Source of the DNA: Amycolatopsis decaplanina DSM 44594
Lineage (GTDB): Bacteria > Actinomycetota > Actinomycetes > Mycobacteriales > Pseudonocardiaceae
DNA length: 64,000 bases
Direction of reading: 5' to 3'
Assembly (NCBI RefSeq): GCF_000342005.1
Contig: NZ_AOHO01000074.1
Coordinates: 496,001 to 560,000 of the forward strand
Both the position numbers and the translations under genes were made by a program. Below are positions 33,476-41,845 of this stretch, piece after piece (position 1 is the stretch's first letter; each line of letters begins with the position of its first letter). The notes beneath the pieces were generated by a model. That model made no database searches. It saw only the letters and a list, made by a program, of their open reading frames with translations, and was not told the DNA's origin.

Positions 33476-33789
33476 GCGTGAGCCCCGGCATGCCTTTGTC
33501 CAGCACGAACGTCAACACCTTGCGGTCGCGGCGTCCGAGCCGGAGCCGGGTTCGGTGATCGCCCACGCGCCGACCTTCTCGAATGTCGCCAGTCCGGGCA
33601 GCCGGCGTTCCTTCTGCGCGGTCAGCCCGATGCTCACGCCGAGCGAAGCGACGATGCCGAAGGACGCGAACATCTTCCGGATGATGTCGTACGGCGGCAG
33701 TGTCCGCTTTCCAGCGCGTCGAGATGCGGCCGGGTCTCTTTGTCGACGAACTCCCGGATCAGCAGCTCGGTCTCGGACCACTCGATCAC
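33476..33789 (-). pseudogene. Decayed acyl-CoA dehydrogenase
   Basis: The frame starts at a GTG (33789) overlapping the SDR stop and reads VIEWSETELLIREFVDKETR, the N-terminus of an acyl-CoA dehydrogenase. It then shifts to another frame (LPPYDIIRKMFASFGIVAS to AWAITEPGSGSDAA), and a further piece (TFVLDKGMPGLTQA) follows out of frame. About three quarters of a normal ~390-residue protein is missing, so internal deletions and frameshifts have inactivated it. Confidence 0.75.
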
Positions 33790-34655
33790 GGCAGCCTGGC
33801 CGCGATGTCGTCGATCTCCCAGGCCGCCTCGGTCTCGATCACCTTGACGTCGTGCCAGCCCGCGAGTTCGGAGATCGCGCCGCCCTGCACCGCGAACACC
33901 TTGCCGGTGAGCGGGCATTTCTCGGTCGCGAGGTAGGCCACCAGCGGCGAGATGTTGGCCGGGGAGAACGCGTCGAACTCCCCTTCTTCGACCTCCTGCG
34001 CGAAGATCGCGCCCATGCCCGGCGTCGCCAGGGTGAGCCGGGTGCGAGCGATCGGCGCGATCGCGTTGACCCGCACGCCGTAGCGTTCCAGTTCCTCTGC
34101 GGCGACCAGCGTCAGCGCGGCGATCCCCGCCTTCGCCGCGCCGTAGTTCGCCTGTCCCGCGTTCGGCAACGTGGTCCCGGACGCCGAGGCGGTGTTGATC
34201 ACCGATCCGGCCACCCGATCACCGGCCTTGCTCGCGACCTTCCAGTACGCGGCCGCGTGCCGCAGCACCGCCGCGTGCCCCTTCAAATGCACGGCTATCA
34301 CGGAGTCCCACTGCGACTCATCGAGTCCGGCGATGAACGCGTCGCGCAGGATGCCCGCGTTGTTCACGACGACGTCGAGCCTGCCGAACTCGTCCACCGC
34401 CTGCGCCACCAGCTCCGCGGCGCCCGCCCAGTCGGCGACGTTGGCCGTGTTGGCCACGGCCTTCCCGCCCGCCGCCCGGATCTCGTCGACGACCTCCTGT
34501 GCGGGCCCGGCGTCGCTGCCGCTGCCGTCGTTCGCGCCGCCGAGGTCGTTGACCACGACGTTCGCGCCCTCCCGCGCGAACAGCAGCGCGTGCTCGCGGC
34601 CGATCCCGCGTCCGGCGCCGGTGATGACGGCGACGCGTCCGTCGAGTGCTCCCAT
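33786..34655 (-). CDS. Short-chain dehydrogenase, 3-hydroxyacyl-CoA / hydroxysteroid type
   Basis: A 289-residue Rossmann SDR. Cofactor motif TGAGRGIGREHALL near residue 12, Asn-Ala-Gly (VVNNAGIL), and Ser-Tyr-Lys active site (INTASASG, then QANYGAAKAG). Asp in VNDLGG after beta-2 suggests NAD. Length and the GSGSDAGPAQEVVDEI insert resemble multifunctional-enzyme-type 3-hydroxyacyl-CoA dehydrogenases. Sits between the MaoC hydratase and the dead acyl-CoA dehydrogenase, consistent with beta-oxidation of an unusual acyl or steroid CoA ester. Confidence 0.88.
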   Translation of the reverse strand: MGALDGRVAVITGAGRGIGREHALLFAREGANVVVNDLGGANDGSGSDAGPAQEVVDEIRAAGGKAVANTANVADWAGAAELVAQAVDEFGRLDVVVNNAGILRDAFIAGLDESQWDSVIAVHLKGHAAVLRHAAAYWKVASKAGDRVAGSVINTASASGTTLPNAGQANYGAAKAGIAALTLVAAEELERYGVRVNAIAPIARTRLTLATPGMGAIFAQEVEEGEFDAFSPANISPLVAYLATEKCPLTGKVFAVQGGAISELAGWHDVKVIETEAAWEIDDIAARLP

Positions 34656-34665
34656 GGCTTTGCTC

Positions 34666-35508
34666 CTACTCCGCGAATTCCGCGAGACCGTCCTTGATCA
34701 CGACGGTTTCGCCGACGGTGGTTTCGAACGCGTAGCTCCCGGCGCCCGCGCGCCAGATGTGCGTGGTGAGGTCCTGGCCGGGCAGCACCGGTTTGGCGAA
34801 CCGGACGGCTAAGCGCTTCAGTCCGTCCACATCGGACCCGGCGACCTCGGTCAGCAGCGCCCAGGAGGTGAACGCCATGGTGCACAAGCCGTGCGCGATG
34901 ATCCCCGGCAGTCCGGACTCCTTCGCGACCTCTTCGTCGAGATGGATCGGCATGGGGTCACCGGCGGCGGGCGCGTACCGGTACGTCTGGTCGTCGTCGA
35001 CGTGCTGGTTCACCTTCGCCACCGGCGCCTGCGAGCGCAGGCCGTCGTCGAACCTGTGGTCCGGCCCGAGTTCGCCCCGTGTCTCGCCGGTGTCGAACCC
35101 GCGCACGAACAACGTGACGTACTGCTCGTTGACCAGATCGCCGTCCTCGGTCCGGCATTCGAGGTGGATGGTGCCGCGGGTGCCGTTCCGCAGGCCTTCG
35201 TAGCCGGTCATCCGCGCGCGTGACACGAGCTTGTCGCCGGGACGGATCGGCCGGTGGAACCGGAACTCCTGTTCCCCGTGCACGATCCGGCCGAACAAGC
35301 CGACCGGGACGACTTCGAGCGCGGGCTCCATCAGCGACTCGAACACCGGCACGATCGCGAACACCGGGCTCGCGACGTCCCCGGCGAGATGCGCCGGGAT
35401 CGGGTCGTTGGTGGCCTTCGCGTACTCGATCAGCCGCTCGCGGGTCACCTCGAACCGGGACTCGCCGGTCCACTTGCCGAGCCCGCCGGGGTCGAATCGC
35501 TCGGTCAC
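34666..35508 (-). CDS. MaoC-family double hot-dog enoyl-CoA hydratase
   Basis: A 280-residue protein with two hot-dog halves. The C-terminal half has the hydratase-2 motif: YRYAPAAGDPMPIHLDEEVA followed by GLPGIIAHGLCTM, with catalytic Asp and His. The GTG at 35508 overlaps the SRPBCC stop (GTGA). Predicted to add water to trans-2-enoyl-CoA giving the (R)-3-hydroxyacyl-CoA that the next gene's SDR oxidises. Confidence 0.9.
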   Translation of the reverse strand: MTERFDPGGLGKWTGESRFEVTRERLIEYAKATNDPIPAHLAGDVASPVFAIVPVFESLMEPALEVVPVGLFGRIVHGEQEFRFHRPIRPGDKLVSRARMTGYEGLRNGTRGTIHLECRTEDGDLVNEQYVTLFVRGFDTGETRGELGPDHRFDDGLRSQAPVAKVNQHVDDDQTYRYAPAAGDPMPIHLDEEVAKESGLPGIIAHGLCTMAFTSWALLTEVAGSDVDGLKRLAVRFAKPVLPGQDLTTHIWRAGAGSYAFETTVGETVVIKDGLAEFAE

Positions 35509-35936
35509 GCGACCAGCGCCTTGAAGTTCTCGAGGGAGGCGTCGAGGTTCTTCTTGCCGTCCTTCTCGACGGCCTTGCCGAGCGCGCCGACGATCATCTG
35601 GCCGGCGAACTCCGCGTCGATGCTGGCGAGAGAACCTTCTCCGGACGCCTCCACCGACAGCTCGAACTTGACCTTCACCCCGGCCATCCCGGTCCCGGAG
35701 ATCGCCAGCTTCGACGGTGCCTCGAACTCGTCGACGGTCCAGGTGATCGTGTTCGGCATCCCGAGCATCGTGACGACCTCGGAAGCCTGCGCCCCCTTGG
35801 AGAACTCGGCCGGGACCTCGCCCTTCCACTTGGTGTGGATGGTCAGCCATTTCTCGAAGTTGCTGGGGTTGGAGAACTCCGCCCACACCTTGTCCGGAGC
35901 GGCGGGGAGTTCGACGGAGGCACTGATCTTGCCCAT
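35505..35936 (-). CDS. SRPBCC (START/Bet v1-like) family protein
   Basis: A 143-residue protein starting GKISASVELPAAPDKVWAEF, the standard polyketide-cyclase/SRPBCC opening, with a C-terminal amphipathic helix (KKNLDASLENFKALVA). The fold forms a hydrophobic pocket for lipids. Probably binds an acyl or sterol intermediate of this operon. ATG with AAAGGAAG upstream; 20 bp after the thiolase stop. Confidence 0.88.
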   Translation of the reverse strand: MGKISASVELPAAPDKVWAEFSNPSNFEKWLTIHTKWKGEVPAEFSKGAQASEVVTMLGMPNTITWTVDEFEAPSKLAISGTGMAGVKVKFELSVEASGEGSLASIDAEFAGQMIVGALGKAVEKDGKKNLDASLENFKALVA

Positions 35937-35956
35937 GGTTCTTCCTTTCGACGGGA

Positions 35957-37150
35957 TCAGCGCTCGGCGCGCTGGTAGGCGGTGACGACGGCGGCGCCGC
36001 CGAGTCCGATGTTGTGCTGCAGCGCGGCTTCGACGCCGTCGACCTGGCGTTTGTCCGCGGTCCCGCGCAGCTGCCAGGTCAGTTCGGCGCATTGCGCGAG
36101 GCCGGTGGCGCCGAGCGGGTGTCCCTTGGAGATCAGCCCGCCGGACGGGTTGACGACCCATTTGCCGCCGTAGGTGGTGTCCCCGGAGTCGACGAGCTTC
36201 CCGCCCTCACCCTCGGCGCAGAGCCCGAGTGCTTCGTAAAGCAGGAGTTCGTTGGCGGAGAAGCAGTCGTGCAGCTCGATGACCTGGAAGTCCTCCGCGC
36301 CGAGCCCGGCCTGGTCGTACACCTGGCGCGCGGCCTGGACGTTCATGTCGTAGCCGATGATGTTCTTCGCCGTGCCGTCGAAAGTGCTGGCGAAGTCGGT
36401 GGTCATCGCCTGCCCGACGATCTCGACGGCCTGGCCAGCGAGCCCGTGCGAGTCCACAAAGGACTCGCTGGCGAGGATCACCGCGCCCGAACCGTCCGAG
36501 GTCGGGGAGCACTGGAGTTTCGTGAGCGGGTCGTAGATCATCCGCGAGTCGAGGATGTCCTGCAGCGAATAGCTTTCCTGGAACTGCGCGTACGGGTTGT
36601 TCACCGAATGCCGGTGGTTCTTCTCGCCGATCTTGGCGAAGTGCTCGGCGGTGGTGCCGTAGGTCTTCATGTGCTCGCGGCCGGCCGCGCCGAACATCCA
36701 CGGCGCCGGCGGGAAGAGCACCTCGGAGATCTCCGCGAGCGCCTGGATATGCCTGCCCATCGGCTGCTCACGGTCGTCGTAGGTCGAGCCGAGCGATCCA
36801 GGCTGCATCTTCTCGAAGCCCAGCGCGAGCACGCAGTCCGCGCGGCCGCCCCGGATCGCTTCCGCGGCCAGGTACAGCGCGGTCGACCCGGTCGAGCAGT
36901 TGTTGTTGACGTTGACCACCGGGATACCGGTCATGCCCATTTCATAGACCGCACGCTGCCCCGAGGTCGACTCGCCGTAGACGTAGCCGACGTAAGCTTG
37001 GCGCACCTCGTCGAAGGAGATCCCGGCGTCTTCGAGCGCCTTGGTCCCGGACTCCTTGGCCATCTGCGGGTAGTCCCAGTCCTCACGGCGTCCGGGCTTC
37101 TCGAACTTCGTCATGCCCACGCCGACGACGTACACCTTGTTGGCCACCAC
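35957..37150 (-). CDS. SCP2-type thiolase / lipid-transfer protein
   Basis: A 397-residue thiolase-fold protein with the nucleophile Cys in VNNNCSTGSTAL near residue 85 and the GGLISKGHPLGATGLAQ motif carrying the catalytic His near 345. The HDCFSANEL motif is typical of the SCP2/Ltp branch involved in side-chain thiolysis or aldol-type cleavage of steroid-CoA esters. First gene of the operon; two GTG starts (37150, 37147) lie behind AAGGAG. An 18-bp palindrome is 41 bp upstream. Confidence 0.9.
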   Translation of the reverse strand: MVANKVYVVGVGMTKFEKPGRREDWDYPQMAKESGTKALEDAGISFDEVRQAYVGYVYGESTSGQRAVYEMGMTGIPVVNVNNNCSTGSTALYLAAEAIRGGRADCVLALGFEKMQPGSLGSTYDDREQPMGRHIQALAEISEVLFPPAPWMFGAAGREHMKTYGTTAEHFAKIGEKNHRHSVNNPYAQFQESYSLQDILDSRMIYDPLTKLQCSPTSDGSGAVILASESFVDSHGLAGQAVEIVGQAMTTDFASTFDGTAKNIIGYDMNVQAARQVYDQAGLGAEDFQVIELHDCFSANELLLYEALGLCAEGEGGKLVDSGDTTYGGKWVVNPSGGLISKGHPLGATGLAQCAELTWQLRGTADKRQVDGVEAALQHNIGLGGAAVVTAYQRAER

Positions 37151-37190
37151 GACGCTCCTTGTCGTTGCCGGGTCGCTGCTGCCACTGAAG

Positions 37191-37208
37191 ATACAGACAG
37201 GTCTGTAT
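37191..37208. promoter_or_regulatory. Operator palindrome of the acyl-CoA operon
   Basis: ATACAGACAGGTCTGTAT: perfect 8-bp arms around AG, just upstream of the thiolase gene. The form fits a TetR-family operator. No TetR gene is adjacent, so the regulator is elsewhere or is the unassigned one. Confidence 0.6.
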
Positions 37209-37331
37209 TTATCAACCCCTTACATACAGTCCTGCACGGATGTTACTTAACGCACGATGAGTGTCAGATGACGTAGACGGACGGCTCGTACCCCCGTTAA
37301 ACAGGATGAACACCACTAACAGGGGGTATCG

Positions 37332-38276
37332 ATGAAACGAACGAGCATGGTCTTGGCGGCCGTCGTCACCGCCGGTCTGCTGTCGGCGGGCACCGCGTCG
37401 GCGACCGGGTGGACGATGAGTCACCTGCCGCTGCCTCCCGGCAGCGGCCTGGCGCAGGTGGTCGCCACGGACGGCGCCGGGCGCTACGCGGGGCACTCCG
37501 ACGGGAGGCTGATCACCTGGGCGGACGGGACCTTCCGGAACCACGGCGTTCCCGCGGGCTACCAAACGGTCGAAACCGTGGACGAGAACGCGACGCGTTC
37601 GGTCCTCGGCAACGCCAGGTCGTACCCGAACGAACACGCCTTCGTCTTCGAGAACGGCGGCTTCCGGTTCCTGGGGAAGGTTCCGGGCTACGCCAACACG
37701 CGGGGACTCGGCGTGAACAACCGCGGTGATGTCGTCGGCACCGTGTCCAACGATCCTCGCTACGGGTCCACCGCGGCGTTCTGGCCGTCCGGCGACCGGG
37801 CGCATCCGGTGCTGCTGGACGTCCCGCCGTTGCTCCGTCCCGTCGACGTCGACCACGACGGCACCATCCTGCTGAACGAGCAGTTCGGCGGAACCTGGCT
37901 CTGGAAGGACGGCGTGCTGCGGCGACTCGTCCTCCCCGACGGTGTCACCGAGTCACGGGGAATCGCGATCCGGGACGGGAAGGTGCTGGCCTCCACCCCG
38001 ATGGGTGACCGCCTCTGGACGGCGTTCGACGTCTCCGAAGAAGTCCCGGACAACATGGAGACGATGGCGCTGAACGGATCCGGACTGGTCACGGGCTGGG
38101 TCGCCACACCCGGCCACCCGAAGACCCCCGCGGTGTGGTCACCGGGCGGTCCGGTGACGACGCTTCCCGCGCCTGTCGACGCCTACGGCATCGTGGTGGG
38201 CGACAACGGCGAGATCGCGGGCGCACTGCAGGGCGGCGGCTACGACAACACTCCTGTGGTGTGGCGCCGTGGCTAA
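37332..38276 (+). CDS. Secreted HAF-repeat-like protein
   Basis: A 314-residue protein with a signal peptide (MKRTSMVLAAVVTAGLLSAG, cleaved after TASA). The rest is made of beta-strand repeats; GVNNRGDVVGT, VDHDGTIL and VGDNGEIAG resemble the HAF-type repeats of extracellular beta-propellers. No catalytic residues recognised. ATG preceded by AGGGGG. An imperfect inverted repeat (ACCCCCGTTA ... TAACAGGGGGT, about 37290-37328) overlaps its leader and ribosome site and could be an operator or RNA element. Confidence 0.75.
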   Translation: MKRTSMVLAAVVTAGLLSAGTASATGWTMSHLPLPPGSGLAQVVATDGAGRYAGHSDGRLITWADGTFRNHGVPAGYQTVETVDENATRSVLGNARSYPNEHAFVFENGGFRFLGKVPGYANTRGLGVNNRGDVVGTVSNDPRYGSTAAFWPSGDRAHPVLLDVPPLLRPVDVDHDGTILLNEQFGGTWLWKDGVLRRLVLPDGVTESRGIAIRDGKVLASTPMGDRLWTAFDVSEEVPDNMETMALNGSGLVTGWVATPGHPKTPAVWSPGGPVTTLPAPVDAYGIVVGDNGEIAGALQGGGYDNTPVVWRRG

Positions 38277-38285
38277 AGTCGGGAT

Positions 38286-38993
38286 ATGAATCCTGAGGAG
38301 CTTCGGCAGCGGTTCACCTTGCTGACCACCGCGCATCTGACCGACGGCTGCGTCCGCGCCGGCGTCCCGGTCCGGTGCGCGCCCGCCGGCACGCAAGCGG
38401 TCGTGCCCGGCGGCCGCGTGGCCGGGCGGGTCACCCCCGCCCGGCACGTCGGCAGTGTCGACGTCTTCCTTGAGGCGTACGAAACCGCGAACCCCGGCGA
38501 CGTCCTCGTCGTCGACAACGGCGGCAGGCTCGACGAGAGCTGCGTCGGGGACCTCGCGGTCCTCGAAGCGGAGGCGGCCGGGCTGAGCGGTGTGGTCATC
38601 TGGGGGCTGCACCGCGACACCGCCGACATCAAGAAGATCGGACTGCCGGTGTTCAGTCTCGGCTCGATCCCGACCGGCCCGCTGTCGGTCTCCGCCCGCC
38701 CGGACGGCGCGCTCGAATCGGCCGTCGTCGGGGAGTGGACGGTGACGCGGGACGACCTCGTGTTCGGCGACGAGGACGGTGTCCTGTTCGTCCCGGCCGG
38801 CCGGGCGGACGAGGTCCTGGATCGCGCCGAGGGCATCCGCGACACCGAACGGCGCCAGGCCGACCGGATCCGCGCCGGAGAGTCCCTTCGCGAGCAGGTG
38901 CGCTTCGCCGACTTCCTCGCGGACCGCGCGAAGTCGCCTTCGCTGACGTTCCGGCAGCACCTGCGGGCGGTCGGGGGCGCCATCGAGGAGTAG
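38286..38993 (+). CDS. RraA-like / HMG-CHA aldolase family protein
   Basis: A 235-residue protein of the RraA/4-hydroxy-4-methyl-2-oxoglutarate aldolase fold. The N-terminal LTTAHLTDGCVRAGV, the PGDVLVVDNGGRLDESCVG glycine/aspartate segment with G-x-R-D-like features, and the DDLVFGDEDGVLFVP motif are characteristic. Members can be aldolases/decarboxylases of oxo-acids or RNase E inhibitors; the C-terminal helical extension favours an enzyme. The TAG stop is the first triplet of a TAGCAAGGGACC element. Confidence 0.82.
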   Translation: MNPEELRQRFTLLTTAHLTDGCVRAGVPVRCAPAGTQAVVPGGRVAGRVTPARHVGSVDVFLEAYETANPGDVLVVDNGGRLDESCVGDLAVLEAEAAGLSGVVIWGLHRDTADIKKIGLPVFSLGSIPTGPLSVSARPDGALESAVVGEWTVTRDDLVFGDEDGVLFVPAGRADEVLDRAEGIRDTERRQADRIRAGESLREQVRFADFLADRAKSPSLTFRQHLRAVGGAIEE

Positions 38994-39009
38994 CAAGGGA
39001 CCTTTGCTA
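38991..39009. repeat. TAGCAAGGGACCTTTGCTA element at a gene end
   Basis: Nineteen-nt palindromic element. Its first three bases are the stop codon of the RraA-like gene. Same family as 22677, 25078, 42821, 51439, 56468 and 63398. Confidence 0.8.
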
Positions 39010-39065
39010 CCACCGAAGGGTCTGACCAGGCAAAACACGACCTGGCCAGGCCCCGGCGCCCCTGG

Positions 39066-39881
39066 TTACGAGGTCTTCAAGCCGCCGAGCCACAGCAGAC
39101 CGTCGATGACGAAGCGGTTCTGCACCTCACTGGCGAAGGTCGACGAAAGCGGCTGGTTCGTCTCGTAGTTCATCTTGTTGTGGCCGAAGTTGGCGTACAG
39201 CATCTTGTACTTGGCGTTGGTCCAGAGGATCGGGTGATACCCGCTGTACCAGGACTGGTTCGGATCGGTCCCGAGCGGGAAGCTCACCGGATCCACCGAC
39301 GCGAGGATCCGGATGTCCGGGTTCTTGCGCAGGTCGCTGTTCCAGGCGTACCACTCGCTCACCGACGAGGTGAAGGTCGCGGGCAGCCGCGTGGTCGAGG
39401 GATGCGGCCGGTTCTCCACCTTCAGCGTCGCCGTCGTCGGCCCCCAGGTGTTGGACTTGAAGCCGCCCGTGCCCAGGAACCTGTTGTGGTACCAGTCCCA
39501 AGCCGACGGATCGGTGTTGAACGCCGCCACGTGGAAGCCGAAGAACGCGCCACCCGCGTTCATGTAGCGCTCGAAGCCCGAACGCTGCGACGAGGTCTGC
39601 GGAAGGTCGTCCAGGAACAGCACGACCTGGTACTGCGAGGGCTGCAGCGAGTTCAGCCGGTTCCAGTCGTTGGTCGCGGTGTAGCTGAAGTTGTTCTGTG
39701 AAGCGGTTTTCGGGAACCACTGGTTGGCTTCCTTGACGAAGCTGATGTGCGCCGCGTCGTAGGTGCCGTTGTAGAAGGCCAGCACCTTGAACGCGGGTGC
39801 CGCCTGTGCCGTCACCGGCGCCAACGCCAGTGCGAGACACGAAACGAACAGCAGAGCGAGCCGGACCGCGAATTTCCTCAT
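39066..39881 (-). CDS. Secreted ThuA-domain protein
   Basis: A 271-residue protein with signal peptide (RKFAVRLALLFVSCLALALA, ending TAQAA). The mature part is a ThuA-like (class I glutamine-amidotransferase-fold) domain: KVLAFYNGTYDAAHISFVKEA at the start, GGAFFGFHVAAFNTD near residue 110, and PILWTNAKYKMLYANFGHN near the end. ThuA-like proteins occur in trehalose or glycan use. It starts 2 bp after the GH3 stop, so the two are co-expressed. Confidence 0.85.
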   Translation of the reverse strand: MRKFAVRLALLFVSCLALALAPVTAQAAPAFKVLAFYNGTYDAAHISFVKEANQWFPKTASQNNFSYTATNDWNRLNSLQPSQYQVVLFLDDLPQTSSQRSGFERYMNAGGAFFGFHVAAFNTDPSAWDWYHNRFLGTGGFKSNTWGPTTATLKVENRPHPSTTRLPATFTSSVSEWYAWNSDLRKNPDIRILASVDPVSFPLGTDPNQSWYSGYHPILWTNAKYKMLYANFGHNKMNYETNQPLSSTFASEVQNRFVIDGLLWLGGLKTS

Positions 39882-39883
39882 AC

Positions 39884-41713
39884 TCACCACCCGTGCCGAT
39901 AGCGAAGGCCGAACCCGAACGGGAACAGCCCGGACTTTCCATCGCCGACGTTGATCGGCTGCTGGTCAGCGCTGCGCATCCACGTCACCGGCAGCTTGCC
40001 GGTGGGGTTGTAGTCGCCGAAGAGCACGTCCGCGACGCCCTGACCTTCCGAGCCGGGCAGCCACGACGCGATCAGCCCGTCCCATTCCGGCAACTGACCC
40101 GCGATGTCCAGCGGCCGCCCGGAAACGAGCACCACCACGGTCGGCACCCCGCTGTCGTGAAGCCGCTTCAAAGTCGCCAGGTCTTCGGCGTCGAGACCCA
40201 TTCCCTCCGGCCGGTCACCGCGACCTTCGGCGTACGGCGTCTCCCCCACGACCGCCACTGCGACGTCATAAGACTTGTCGATCCCGTTCGCGTCCTTGTC
40301 GAAGGTGACCGTGGACGACGGCTTCGCGGTGTGCCGGATCCCTTGCAGGATGGTCGTTCCCTCGGTGACCGGACCGCTCTTGCCCTGCCAGCCGACCGTC
40401 CAGCCGCCGCTCTGGTTGCCGATGTCGTCGGCGCTCTTGCCCGCGACGAAGATCCGGTTGCGCGACTTGTCCAGCGGCAGCACCCTGTTCTCGTTCTTCA
40501 GCAGTACCTGCGATTCGCGGACGGCCTGTCGCGCGAGGGCGCGGTGCTCGTCACTGCCGATGGTCTTGAGGAACCGCCGGTCGGTCAGCGGCCGCTCGAA
40601 CAGGCCCAGTTCGAACTTCTTCGTCAGGATGCGCCGGTTCGCGTCGTCGATCCGCGCCCGCGTGACCCGCCCGGCGAGGACTTCGGCCTTCAGCGTGTCC
40701 GTGAACTTCTGGTACTCGAAAGGAACCATGACCATGTCGATGCCGGCGTTGATCGACGCGGTGACCTCGGCCGGGGTGAAGCCCGGCTGCCGGTCGATCT
40801 GGTCGATGCCGTTGTAGTCCGAGATCACGATGCCGGAGAACCCGAGTTCGCCCTTGAGCACGTCGTTGATCAGGTAGGAACCGGCGTGCATCTTGAGGCC
40901 GTTCCAGCTGCTGTAGGAGATCATCACCGAGCCGACGCCGCGGCGGACGGCCTCGCGGAACGGCGGCAGGTGCACGGCGCGGAGTTCGGCTTCACTGATG
41001 TCGGTCTCGCCCTGATCGTCGCCGCCGGTCGTACCGCCGTCGCCGATGTAATGCTTCGCCGTCGCGAGAACCGATCCGGGCGCGGACAGCGAACGGCCCT
41101 GCATACCGTCGATGACCGTCGTCATCGCGCTGGCGATTTCCGGCACCTCGCCGAAGGACTCGTACGTGCGGCCCCACCGATCGTCACGCGCGATGCACAG
41201 GCACGGCGCGAAGTTCCAGTCGATTCCGGTACCCGACACCTCTTCGGCGGTCGCGCGGCCGATCTTCATGACCAGCGAGGCATCGCGCGTCGCGCCGAGG
41301 CCGATGTTGTGCGGGAAGACCGTGGCGCCGTAGAGCCCGTTGTGGCCGTGGACGGCGTCGACGCCGTAGATCAGCGGAATGCCGAGCCGGGTGGCGAGCG
41401 CTTCCTTCTGGAAGCCGTCGTACATGTCGGCCCAGGTGATCGCGTTGTTCGGAGTCGGCTGTGAGCTGCCGCCGGAGAGCAGGGAGCCGAGCATCCCCTT
41501 GGTGACGTCGCCGGGCGCCTTGATGCCGAGGCGTTCGGCCTGCGTCATCTGGCCGATCTTCTCGTCGAGGGTCATGCGCGACAGCAGGTCGGCCACACGG
41601 AACTTCACCGGCCGCCAGGCGTCCCGGTACGCGGGGCCGTTCCCGGCCAGTGCCGGGGTGTGCGCGCCCAGCATGAGCGCGGCGGTCAGTATCCCCAGTG
41701 TGAATCTCCGCAT
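39884..41713 (-). CDS. Secreted GH3-family beta-glucosidase
   Basis: A 609-residue protein with signal peptide (MRRFTLGILTAALMLGA). Two-domain GH3: the nucleophile Asp is in GIVISDYNGID near residue 298, KHYIGDGGTTGG is the conserved substrate loop near 205, and the C-terminal alpha/beta sandwich ends with LPVTWMRSADQQPI and FGFGLRY. Lacks the NagZ-type KH-PG-G motif, so it is a glucan-type exo-enzyme. ATG with GAGGAGG upstream. Upstream are a palindrome TTCAAGGCTTGAA (41743-41755) and a DasR-like site. Confidence 0.92.
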   Translation of the reverse strand: MRRFTLGILTAALMLGAHTPALAGNGPAYRDAWRPVKFRVADLLSRMTLDEKIGQMTQAERLGIKAPGDVTKGMLGSLLSGGSSQPTPNNAITWADMYDGFQKEALATRLGIPLIYGVDAVHGHNGLYGATVFPHNIGLGATRDASLVMKIGRATAEEVSGTGIDWNFAPCLCIARDDRWGRTYESFGEVPEIASAMTTVIDGMQGRSLSAPGSVLATAKHYIGDGGTTGGDDQGETDISEAELRAVHLPPFREAVRRGVGSVMISYSSWNGLKMHAGSYLINDVLKGELGFSGIVISDYNGIDQIDRQPGFTPAEVTASINAGIDMVMVPFEYQKFTDTLKAEVLAGRVTRARIDDANRRILTKKFELGLFERPLTDRRFLKTIGSDEHRALARQAVRESQVLLKNENRVLPLDKSRNRIFVAGKSADDIGNQSGGWTVGWQGKSGPVTEGTTILQGIRHTAKPSSTVTFDKDANGIDKSYDVAVAVVGETPYAEGRGDRPEGMGLDAEDLATLKRLHDSGVPTVVVLVSGRPLDIAGQLPEWDGLIASWLPGSEGQGVADVLFGDYNPTGKLPVTWMRSADQQPINVGDGKSGLFPFGFGLRYRHGW

Positions 41714-41777
41714 CCGGGTCCTCCTCGACACACGGGCGTAAGTTCAAGGCTTGAATTAACGCATGACAAACGATCTA

Positions 41778-41789
41778 TGGTCTAGACCT
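41778..41789. promoter_or_regulatory. DasR-responsive-element-like site
   Basis: TGGTCTAGACCT matches 11 of 12 bases of the DasR core (TGGTCTAGACCA). It lies 65 bp upstream of the GH3 start and 57 bp upstream of the divergent LysR start. Confidence 0.55.
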
Positions 41790-41845
41790 GCGAAAAAGAC
41801 GGTTCCCGCTGACCGGCATCGGCCCGGATCGATAACCTGGGGATT

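Noticed and set aside
39884..41713. NagZ-type beta-N-acetylglucosaminidase assignment for the GH3 gene because of the DasR-like site
   Set aside because: The NagZ motif KH-PG-G with its downstream D-H is absent; residues match glucan-type GH3 enzymes.
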